Part shown: piece after piece, positions 26,438-33,287 of the stretch
Layout: every line of letters starts with the position of its first letter
How positions within the stretch are numbered: the stretch's first letter is position 1
DNA from: Cohnella silvisoli
GTDB lineage: Bacteria > Bacillota > Bacilli > Paenibacillales > Paenibacillaceae
Assembly: GCF_021190915.1 (NCBI RefSeq)
Contig: NZ_JAIOAP010000004.1
Location: 186,001 to 250,000 of the forward strand
DNA: 64,000 nt
Direction of reading: 5' to 3'
Program-made: the position numbers and the translations under genes
The notes under the pieces: generated by a model
What the model saw: the letters and a program-made list of their open reading frames with translations, nothing else
What the model was told of the DNA's origin: nothing
Database searches by the model: none

Positions 26438-26956
26438 ATGTCCGTGCTCAATATTTTACCTTTTGGAGAATCCATCCTGCGCAAGAAGGCCAAACCGGTG
26501 GAGGAGATCACGCCGAAAATAATTAAATTGCTAGATGACATGGCCGAGACTCTCTATGCGACGGAAGGGCGGGCAGGTCTTGCCGCACCTCAAGTCGGGA
26601 TCATTCGACGGGTCATTGTAATGGATTGCGGGGAAGGCTTGATCGAGCTGATCAATCCGGAAATCGTTCATGCGAGCGGGGAGCAAGAAGGCGCGGAGGC
26701 ATGCTTGTCTTACCCGAACTATCACGGTTATGTGAAGAGAGCCAATTACGTTAAGGTGGTTGCGCTGAACCGTCAAGGGGAGACGGTTCAGCTAGAGGGG
26801 GAAGGTTTCCTGGCTCGCTGCTTTCAGCACGAGATCGATCATTTGAATGGAATATTGTATGTCGATCATGTTCAAGAGCCATGGCTGTATCACGATCAGA
26901 CGAAACGCAAGATTAACCTCTTTGAAGTCGTGCGCCTAACTAACAAAGGGTTGTGA
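26438..26956 (+). CDS. def: peptide deformylase
   Basis: The 172-aa enzyme removes the formyl group from the initiating methionine of new proteins. The three family motifs are present: GLAAPQVG, EACLSYP (metal ligand Cys89) and QHEIDHLNG (His131, Glu132, His135). The second motif has Ala where EGCLS is usual. ATG 26438 follows GAAAGGGG. Unlike the common def-fmt pair, it stands alone here between its own promoter and terminator, and so may be one of two deformylases in the genome. Confidence 0.95.
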   Translation: MSVLNILPFGESILRKKAKPVEEITPKIIKLLDDMAETLYATEGRAGLAAPQVGIIRRVIVMDCGEGLIELINPEIVHASGEQEGAEACLSYPNYHGYVKRANYVKVVALNRQGETVQLEGEGFLARCFQHEIDHLNGILYVDHVQEPWLYHDQTKRKINLFEVVRLTNKGL

Positions 26957-26978
26957 ACGAATAGAGGAACGGTGTGGA

Positions 26979-27030
26979 ACATCCCGCGCATGCAAGCTTG
27001 CTGTGCTTATGCGGGGTGTTTTTTATTTTG
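26979..27030 (+). terminator. terminator after def
   Basis: ACATCCCGC (from 26980) pairs with GCGGGGTGT (27011-27019), allowing a G-U pair, and a T-run follows. Confidence 0.7.
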
Positions 27031-27049
27031 CTGTAAATGAAATTAAATA

Positions 27050-27115
27050 AGTCAATTCGCTTGACTATAATGAGAATAGGGAGTATAAATAGTAAACAAG
27101 TCAATTCAATTGACT
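27050..27115 (+). promoter_or_regulatory. promoter flanked by two MarR-type operators
   Basis: Two 17-bp palindromes are present: AGTCAATTCGCTTGACT (27050-27066) and AGTCAATTCAATTGACT (27099-27115, perfect). Between and within them lies a promoter, TTGACT (27061-27066), 17 bases, TATAAA (27084-27089). One operator covers the -35 and the other lies just after the start of transcription. The MarR regulator two genes on (27604) is the expected binder. Confidence 0.75.
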
Positions 27116-27136
27116 ATATAAAAGGAGGAAGAAAAG

Positions 27137-27586
27137 ATGAGTAAGACGAATCCTAATATTGAGATTGTACGCGGGTTTATCAAGAAATTCTGGAATGATG
27201 GAGATTTCGAGTGCGTGGCTGAGTGGCTGACGGAGGACTATGTGGATCATGCTTATGTACCCGGCAACAGGGAGGGCTTGTTAAACATGGCGCGTATTCT
27301 CCATTCCGCATTCCCCGATCAATCGTCTACGGAAGAAAACATAGTTGCAGAAGGTGATCGGGTAGTTGTGAGGCTTAGGATGACAGGCACCCATCAAGGA
27401 AATTTTCGCGGCACGGAGGCGACGAATCATCCGATAGATGTCCGGCTTTATCGGGAATATCGCATTTTGGATGGAAAGATTGCAGAACATTGGGCATTGT
27501 TCGATACGGCAGCATTGCTTCGGCAGATTGGAGCGGAGCTGAATGAGCAGCCGGCCTGTCGAATCGACAAACATAAAATAGATTAG
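27137..27586 (+). CDS. SnoaL-like ester cyclase family protein
   Basis: The 149-aa protein has the NTF2-like fold of SnoaL polyketide cyclase relatives: IVRGFIKKFWNDGDF, LTEDYVDHAY, HSAFPDQSSTEENIVAEGDR, RMTGTHQGNF and KIAEHWALFD. Many bacterial members with this pattern are not cyclases and have no known substrate. ATG 27137 follows AAAAGGAGGAAG. It is the first gene of a two-gene operon with a MarR regulator, and two palindromic operators control it. Regulation of this kind suggests a role in handling a small aromatic or phenolic compound, which is inference. Confidence 0.85.
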   Translation: MSKTNPNIEIVRGFIKKFWNDGDFECVAEWLTEDYVDHAYVPGNREGLLNMARILHSAFPDQSSTEENIVAEGDRVVVRLRMTGTHQGNFRGTEATNHPIDVRLYREYRILDGKIAEHWALFDTAALLRQIGAELNEQPACRIDKHKID

Positions 27587-27603
27587 CGAAGGTAGGGGCA
27601 TAT

Positions 27604-28077
27604 ATGCAGGATGCGAAGTCGCCGAATTATGAATTAACCTTGCTGTTTTCCATGGCTTTTCGGACAGCTATTGACGAGTTGCATGCAGAATTGGAACAGA
27701 GGGGCTTCGGCGACGTTCGGCCGTCTCACGGGTTTGTATTTCAGCGGCTTGCCGCGCAAGGCGCGACCGGTATTGAATTGGCCCAGCATATGGGGATTAC
27801 GAAGCAAGCGGCCAGCTTAACCGTAGATTATCTGGAGCAGCATGGGTATGTAAAGCGCGAGCCTCATCCTACGGACCGGAGAGGGAAGCTCATCGTCTTA
27901 ACTGCCCACGGATGGGAATGCATCCGCGAAACCGAATCGATCTTCACGGCGATCGAGAGCCGATGGCGGGATCTTCTCGGTGAAGAGACGATGGAGAAGA
28001 TGCGGCTGGACTTACGGCGTATTATTCAATCGTCCAAAGCCGCGAACCCGTATTCGTTCAGACCGCCGGTTTGGTAA
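27604..28077 (+). CDS. MarR-family transcriptional regulator
   Basis: The 157-aa protein has the winged helix-turn-helix of MarR: GATGIELAQHMGITKQAAS (recognition helix region) and the wing YVKREPHPTDRRGKLIVLT. It lies 17 bases after the SnoaL-like gene, so they share a transcript. It very probably represses its own operon through the two 17-bp palindromes at 27050-27115, with release by an unknown small ligand. Confidence 0.9.
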   Translation: MQDAKSPNYELTLLFSMAFRTAIDELHAELEQRGFGDVRPSHGFVFQRLAAQGATGIELAQHMGITKQAASLTVDYLEQHGYVKREPHPTDRRGKLIVLTAHGWECIRETESIFTAIESRWRDLLGEETMEKMRLDLRRIIQSSKAANPYSFRPPVW

Positions 28078-28238
28078 ACTAGGTTTCGCATGCTCGTTAA
28101 TAGGGTACAAATAAGCTTGTCGGCTTCGGAGATTGATCGCTGTTCTCCTACCTTTTTCGTATGTGCACGATGCGGTCGTTATGCTACAATATGGAAAACG
28201 CGGCGCATTTTCGACAAAGTTTTCAGGGGGATTGCAGC

Positions 28239-30803
28239 ATGAACAACGGCAATAAACGGCGTTCCTTGACATCCGAGATGATGTTGTGGATTTTAGTGCT
28301 GGTCGTATTGCCTGTGATCGTGTTGACATTCTACTTCTATATTACGATTACTTCCGCGTTAAAGGAGACCGGCTACGAGAAGGAATTGCAGACCAACCAT
28401 ACCACTCAGAGGTCTATTGAAGCACTAGGCGAGACGATTCTGGGCGTGACGATTACGAACGGCTACTGGGAGGATAACCGGCAGGCGCTGCTAGCCCGCG
28501 ATATGGAATGGTTGGAAACAAATATCGCCGATATGCCGAACGTCGTACCGAATATCGACTTTGTCGCGGAAGCCGACCTGGAAGGCAACGTTCTTGTGCA
28601 GTCCGGCGATGTGGATTCGTTCACCGATCGTGTAAAGGTTCCTTATATCTTTACGAAGTTCGAGACGGCGAAAACATTCTCGGGGCTGCTCGATACCTCT
28701 AAGGGCTTAGCTATAGTGGCGATCTCGCAAGTAACGGGCGACAAGGGCGACAACGGAACGGCGGGGTTGCTCATTACGGGTCATTTTCTGAATAAAGAAA
28801 TATTGGCTCGCCTTCATGACACGATGCAAACCGATGTCGCCCTGCTGCTCGGATCAGGGCAGTTCCTCTCCTCGACGAATGAGGTAAAAGCGGATGATCT
28901 CCAACGATTCCTAGGGGAGAAGAAGGTAGGGGATTCGCTGGAGATCGTGGCCAACGACGATGTCAGCCTCACTAAGTCCGCCGTGGATCTTCGGGATATG
29001 TCGGGAAAAATCATTGGGGTCCTCTACACGCAAAGCCAATCTGCAACGGCCATGAAGACGGTCAGCGGATTAGGCAAGTTAGGCTTATATTCTCTGATCG
29101 TAATGGCGTTTCTGCTCCTATTGGTCGCTTACCTGCTAAGGCGCAGAATCATGCTCCCGCTGCGGCACCTGACGCTAGTGTTAGAACAAGTTGCCGCAGG
29201 CCAGCACGTGGACGATATACCGAGACATGTCAAACAAGCGGACGTAGAATTGCTGCAAGCCATCGGTAGAATCGGGAGCCTGAACCAGCAGCTGGAGTAC
29301 ACGGTTCAGAAGCGCACGGCTGCCATACAAAATCTATTGAACTATGCTCAGCAAGGTTTTTTCACGGTTCACTCGGATTTGATAGTCGGTGAAGAATATA
29401 GTGCTCCATGCACGAGAATATTCGGGCGCGACATTGCCAGAGTCTACCTCCCCGAGTTGTTCTACCCGGACAATGAGCAGGAAAAGGATCTGCTCAAGGA
29501 AATCTTCGAGGAATGTTTCGTGCAGAAGGATGAGCTGAAGCGTGAGCTTATTGTATCGTTGCTGCCGGAGGAACTGTTGATCGGAAAGCTAACGGTAAGC
29601 GCGGAATATAAGGTTATCGAAGATGAGTTCGGCGTCACTGCGGAGATGATGGTCGTTCTAACCGATATAACCGAGAAGCGAATGATTGAACGGCAGATGG
29701 CCCGGGAGCGGCTTGTGTCGCAGATGGTTGTCCAAGTCGTCACCCATTTGGAAGAAACCCATCAAATATTGGGCGAATTCAAGCGTTTCTGCGAGATGGG
29801 CATCGTAGACAACATGAACAGCCCGCTTCCGCTGGAACAGAAATTGCTGTCCGTTTACAAACGAATACATACGTTTAAGGGAAGTTTCTCCCTGCTTCAA
29901 TTTCCGAATATCGTACCCCGGTTGCATGAATTGGAAACTCAGCTTCAAGAGAAAATCTCCCAAGCTGATGGTTCCGGGGAACAAAGCTTGCAATTTTTAC
30001 GATCCCTGCAACTTCACACTTGGGTAGATGAGGACTTAAAGGCGCTAACCGATATTCTAGGCGAAGAATTGCTGTTCCAGCAACAGCGCAACGAGACTGT
30101 AACGATCCCGCGCAAGGATTGGCTTATGCTCGAGAGTAAGTTAACCGAAGCTTTAGCGGAGCCGCAGCATCTTGATTTGTTGGCAGAGTTGAGGGAAGTA
30201 AGGAATAAGCCGTTTAGGGAGCTTGTCGCGCATTATACGGATTATCTCGTCATTTCCGCCGAACGGTTAGGCATCAGGCTGCATCCGATGCGGTTGGAAG
30301 GAGGAGAGGTTTCCGTCGACGGTCAGCGGTTCCTGCTTTTCTCCCAGTCGTTGATCCATGTTTTCCGCAATATCGTCGTACATGCCATTGAACCGCCCGA
30401 AGAGCGCATCAATCTAGGCAAGGATAAGAGGGGCACGGTCGAATTGCAGGTGAAGCAAGCCGGCGGCGACCTCGTCGTTACGATTAGCGATGATGGCAGA
30501 GGCATCGATGTTGGGAAATTACGTCAGCGCCTTGTGGATAAAGGAATATGCGATGAACAGACACTGCTCCATCTATCCGACAAAGAGGTCATTCCTTATA
30601 TTTTCAGGGACGAGCTGACGACGACCGAATCCGTATCCGAGCTTTCAGGCCGGGGCGTAGGGTTATCGGCGGTAAAGGATGAGGTTGACAAGCTGGGAGG
30701 CTCTGTAATGGTAAACAGCGTATCGGGTCATGGGACTGTATTTACTTTTACGATTCCGCTTGAGGAATATAGGAAGGAAACATGGGGAGGAGTAATAACG
30801 TGA
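28239..30803 (+). CDS. membrane CheA-like histidine kinase (CHASE4-HAMP-PAS-HPt-HATPase)
   Basis: The 854-aa kinase has a membrane helix near residues 13-35, an extracellular CHASE4 sensor (about 40-275, with NGYWEDNRQALLARDMEWL), a second helix (about 280-302), and HAMP. A PAS-like region ends VLTDITEKRM. An HPt domain holds the phospho-acceptor in IHTFKGSFSLLQF (His544). A CheA-type ATPase domain shows FRNIVVHAIEPPEERINLGK, then DDGRGID and SGRGVGLSAVKDE. It has no CheW-like domain, so the sensor is built in rather than borrowed from chemoreceptors. I chose ATG 28239, after AGGGGG; an earlier start at 28161 lacks a site. Its stop overlaps the CheX gene, which with CheY completes an operon. 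Confidence 0.88.
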   Translation: MNNGNKRRSLTSEMMLWILVLVVLPVIVLTFYFYITITSALKETGYEKELQTNHTTQRSIEALGETILGVTITNGYWEDNRQALLARDMEWLETNIADMPNVVPNIDFVAEADLEGNVLVQSGDVDSFTDRVKVPYIFTKFETAKTFSGLLDTSKGLAIVAISQVTGDKGDNGTAGLLITGHFLNKEILARLHDTMQTDVALLLGSGQFLSSTNEVKADDLQRFLGEKKVGDSLEIVANDDVSLTKSAVDLRDMSGKIIGVLYTQSQSATAMKTVSGLGKLGLYSLIVMAFLLLLVAYLLRRRIMLPLRHLTLVLEQVAAGQHVDDIPRHVKQADVELLQAIGRIGSLNQQLEYTVQKRTAAIQNLLNYAQQGFFTVHSDLIVGEEYSAPCTRIFGRDIARVYLPELFYPDNEQEKDLLKEIFEECFVQKDELKRELIVSLLPEELLIGKLTVSAEYKVIEDEFGVTAEMMVVLTDITEKRMIERQMARERLVSQMVVQVVTHLEETHQILGEFKRFCEMGIVDNMNSPLPLEQKLLSVYKRIHTFKGSFSLLQFPNIVPRLHELETQLQEKISQADGSGEQSLQFLRSLQLHTWVDEDLKALTDILGEELLFQQQRNETVTIPRKDWLMLESKLTEALAEPQHLDLLAELREVRNKPFRELVAHYTDYLVISAERLGIRLHPMRLEGGEVSVDGQRFLLFSQSLIHVFRNIVVHAIEPPEERINLGKDKRGTVELQVKQAGGDLVVTISDDGRGIDVGKLRQRLVDKGICDEQTLLHLSDKEVIPYIFRDELTTTESVSELSGRGVGLSAVKDEVDKLGGSVMVNSVSGHGTVFTFTIPLEEYRKETWGGVIT

Positions 30804-31297
30804 GGCAAAAGGAAGCCGACTTTTTCTCTGAGCTTACGATTTCCGCCGAGAACAACATCACTCAGCTAGGCATTACGGCTAAGTTATCGCCGCAAGCTTC
30901 GACGCGCGAAGGGAATTTAGACGATTATACATCCTTTATACAGGTAAGCGGAGCCATACAGGGCGGGGTTATTTTCACTGTAGAAGCGGAGTTGGCATTG
31001 CTATTGGCGCAAAGTTACTTGCTCGATCCCGTAACGCCCGATGAAGCGAAGACCTACGCGGTTGAAGTCGTCGCCGAGCTTTCCAACGTCATCTGCGGCA
31101 ATGCGATTACGGAAAGGGGGCCGCACCCCATATACTTGGGAAATCCTTTAATTTTCGTAGCGCAGCAAGCGGAAATTCGTACTCGGTCGGCGCAGCCACT
31201 CGCGCAATATTACGACACCGACAACGGTTCATTCCAAATCATGTTTATTCCAATGGATCAAGAATCCGAACTTGCAACCATATTGAACGTCCAGTAG
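30800..31297 (+). CDS. CheX-family phosphatase
   Basis: The 165-aa protein belongs to the CheC/CheX/FliY phosphatase family, which removes phosphate from CheY. The catalytic pattern E-x2-N is seen in VAELSNVICGNAI. The GTG start at 30800 overlaps the kinase stop (GTGA) and lies seven bases after GGGAGGAG; the alternative ATG at 30782 sits on that site. Only one E-x2-N helix is present, as in CheX rather than CheC. Placed between the CheA-like kinase and CheY, it is the expected off-switch. Confidence 0.82.
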   Translation: MRQKEADFFSELTISAENNITQLGITAKLSPQASTREGNLDDYTSFIQVSGAIQGGVIFTVEAELALLLAQSYLLDPVTPDEAKTYAVEVVAELSNVICGNAITERGPHPIYLGNPLIFVAQQAEIRTRSAQPLAQYYDTDNGSFQIMFIPMDQESELATILNVQ

Positions 31298-31317
31298 ACC
31301 AAAAGGGGGAAAATAAA

Positions 31318-31683
31318 GTGGCAAAATTCATGATCGTAGACGATTCGGCAGTCATGCGGAAAAACATCCGTTCCATTCTGGAAAGCGAGGGTCATGAGGT
31401 TGTGGCGGAAGCGGCGGATGGCCGCGAAGTCATGGTCAATTACGTTAGCTATAGGCCGGATATCGTAACGATGGACATTAGCATGGGGAATATGGGGGGG
31501 ATCGAGGCGCTGCAGTTGCTGCTTAGAACCTATCCAACCGCCAAAGTCGTCATGGTGAGCGCGATCGGGCACAAGCAGCAGGTACTCGAGGCGATCAAGC
31601 TCGGGGCCAAATCTTATGTAGTCAAGCCCATCGAAAGAGTCCGGTTTCTCGACATCGTCAATAGGGTTGATGCGCAAAGCTGA
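31318..31683 (+). CDS. CheY-like single-domain response regulator
   Basis: The 121-aa receiver has no output domain. It has the acidic pair Asp8-Asp9, phospho-acceptor Asp53 (VTMDISM), Ser near 83 (VMVSAIGH) and Lys near 104 (YVVKPIE). The loop after Asp53 reads SMGNMGGIEA, departing from the usual MPxMDGIEA. GTG 31318 lies after AAAAGGGGGAAAATAAA. It is the last gene of the kinase/CheX/CheY operon and ends in a strong terminator. With no flagellar gene nearby, its target is unknown. Confidence 0.92.
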   Translation: MAKFMIVDDSAVMRKNIRSILESEGHEVVAEAADGREVMVNYVSYRPDIVTMDISMGNMGGIEALQLLLRTYPTAKVVMVSAIGHKQQVLEAIKLGAKSYVVKPIERVRFLDIVNRVDAQS

Positions 31684-31688
31684 ACGTC

Positions 31689-31717
31689 CGGACACCTTCG
31701 TGGGTGTCTTTTTTTTG
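31689..31717 (+). terminator. terminator of the CheA-like/CheX/CheY operon
   Basis: GACACC (31691-31696) pairs with GGTGTC (31703-31708), then eight T follow. Confidence 0.85.
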
Positions 31718-31794
31718 TGAGATCGGAGGTTCAATTGCGGGCGACTCGGTTAAAATGTTAAGGAAAAACTAAATCCGTGCTAGGAGGAATTCAG

Positions 31795-32145
31795 ATGACC
31801 GAATACAATCATGTTGTGGACAAAGACGGTGACGTTGATCCAAGCAAGGTGGAACGCGCGATTTCGAGTATCGACTCCGGGGAGAAGGAGCGGATTCTTC
31901 GCGATTTCGATGAATTTAAAGGTTATCTTGGCAAACGGATCAAGTTAGGCGAGAGCATCGGTTTAGGCGAGGAGCAAATGGCCGTCATTGCCCAGAAAGT
32001 AGCCGATTACTTGGCGAGCCACGAGGATCCCCGCAATAGCGAGGAGAAGCTTCTTCAGGAGCTGTGGAAAGTAGGCACGGAAGAAGAGCGCCACAAGTTG
32101 GCGCACATGCTCGTTCGCTTGGCGCAGCCGGAGCGTAGGCATTAG
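31795..32145 (+). CDS. DUF3243 family protein
   Basis: The 116-aa protein has the DUF3243 pattern known from Bacillus YmfJ: FDEFKGYLGKRIKLGESIGL, then VADYLASHEDPRN.EEKLL and ELWKVGTEEERHKLAHMLVR. The function is not established. Against the shorter YmfJ it has an N-terminal addition (about 30 residues, acidic). ATG 31795 follows TAGGAGGAATTCAG. It stands alone with its own terminator. Confidence 0.85.
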   Translation: MTEYNHVVDKDGDVDPSKVERAISSIDSGEKERILRDFDEFKGYLGKRIKLGESIGLGEEQMAVIAQKVADYLASHEDPRNSEEKLLQELWKVGTEEERHKLAHMLVRLAQPERRH

Positions 32146-32153
32146 ATTGGCGG

Positions 32154-32190
32154 AAAGCTCCCCTTTCAGGTTTCGAGGGGGAGCTTTTTT
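32154..32190 (+). terminator. terminator after DUF3243 gene
   Basis: AAAGCTCCCC (32154-32163) pairs with GGGGAGCTTT (32178-32187), within a T-run. Confidence 0.85.
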
Positions 32191-32239
32191 ATAAGCGGTA
32201 GGGAATTGATCGAAAAATTCGAGTAATTCCTGTGCAGAA

Positions 32240-32274
32240 CAAGCCCCTCACCTTTGAGAAAGTGAAGGGGCTTG
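32240..32274. terminator. strong hairpin between convergent genes
   Basis: CAAGCCCCT.CAC (32240-32251) pairs with GTGAAGGGGCTTG (32262-32274) with one bulged base. It lies directly after the DUF4023 gene on the minus strand and probably ends its transcript, though the following T-run is weak. Confidence 0.5.
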
Positions 32275-32277
32275 CCG

Positions 32278-32409
32278 TTATTTGTTAGTGCTATGCTGCT
32301 TGCCCGGCAACTTATTGCCGGGATCTTCTTCGTTTTGCCGCTGCTTGTTCTTCTTATCTTTCTTCTGCTTATCGTGTACTTTTTCTACGAATTCATGGGT
32401 GTCGTCCAT
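32278..32409 (-). CDS. DUF4023 small hydrophilic protein, 43 aa
   Basis: This short gene encodes a 43-aa, highly charged protein beginning MDDTHEFVEKVHDKQKKDKK and ending NKLPGKQHSTNK, which fits DUF4023, a small family of Bacilli of unknown function. The start at 32409 is preceded on its strand by AAGGAGG at 11 bases. No membrane segment, cysteine or repeat is present. The lysine-rich, disordered composition resembles minor spore or nucleic-acid-associated peptides, but this is only a resemblance. Confidence 0.75.
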   Translation of the reverse strand: MDDTHEFVEKVHDKQKKDKKNKQRQNEEDPGNKLPGKQHSTNK

Positions 32410-32490
32410 TTGGGAGAAGGCCTCCTTGAGTGGTGGTAACCTCCCTACTATTCCCATTTAGACGGATTCTATTTCGATTTAAATGGCTAT

Positions 32491-33150
32491 TTACTTGAAA
32501 TCAATGGAGCCCGCAAGCAGAGGTCCATTCTCGCCGGCATGATAGACGGAAAGGGTGTCTTTGCCGTCGTCCACGACCAGGTAAGGGCAGCAGTCGTAAA
32601 GGATGAGGCCTCTCAGATTGCCTTTCACGCGGATCGATTCATGGAACCCTTTCTTGATGTCCTTGAAATCGTTAGCGGTATAGGCGACGATCTCATCGCC
32701 GACTTTCTCGGCGTAGTGATGGCCGGTTTTGCTGACGATCTTCGTTTGCGTTGTCGGTAGGACGCGGCCGCTGTAGTAAGCGGCGATCGGGTCGTTCTCT
32801 TTGCCTTTGGCAAACTCGGGCCATAAGTCGCTGAACACCATATATCCGTTTTTCGCGCTTTTGATGAGGATAAAAGGAAGCTGCTCAGGGCCGTATGGAA
32901 GAATAAACAGATCCGTCAAATCGCCGACGCGCTCCTTGCCCTTCGTTTGATACAATTGTCCATCTTTATTGTACACATAGACTTGATTGCCGACTTGCAC
33001 AGCCGCGAAGCCGCCTTCTGTTTGCACACTCGCTTTAATGGGAGCGGCAGGAGCGGCTTCCTTAGCTACTTCTGCGGCATGGGCAACCGCTGGAACCATA
33101 AGCGCGCAGACAATAGCCGCCGTGGTAAGTAATCGAATTGTTTTTTTCAT
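32491..33150 (-). CDS. secreted protein of unknown family, 219 aa
   Basis: A signal peptide (MKKTIRLLTTAAIVCALMVP, cleavage likely after AHA, residue 25) leads a 194-residue mature part. I do not recognise the family. Beta-strand-like segments dominate (FAAVQVGNQVYVYNKDGQLY, HHYAEKVGDEIVAYTAND), suggesting a small beta-propeller or sandwich. Two adjacent cysteines lie near the end (LYDCCPYLVVDDG). AAGGAG is 11 bases before ATG 33150. It stands alone on the minus strand and has no evident partner. Confidence 0.75.
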   Translation of the reverse strand: MKKTIRLLTTAAIVCALMVPAVAHAAEVAKEAAPAAPIKASVQTEGGFAAVQVGNQVYVYNKDGQLYQTKGKERVGDLTDLFILPYGPEQLPFILIKSAKNGYMVFSDLWPEFAKGKENDPIAAYYSGRVLPTTQTKIVSKTGHHYAEKVGDEIVAYTANDFKDIKKGFHESIRVKGNLRGLILYDCCPYLVVDDGKDTLSVYHAGENGPLLAGSIDFK

Positions 33151-33287
33151 ATTAATAATAACTCCTTTTCATTGCGTCCGATCGAGGAACCCCTGCCGTG
33201 CACTGCAAAGGCTTCTATCAGTTCCGCCCGGAGTCATTATATTCCATTTTCCGTAATTGCAGTAAGTTACCGGAGTCATCGTTTTGG

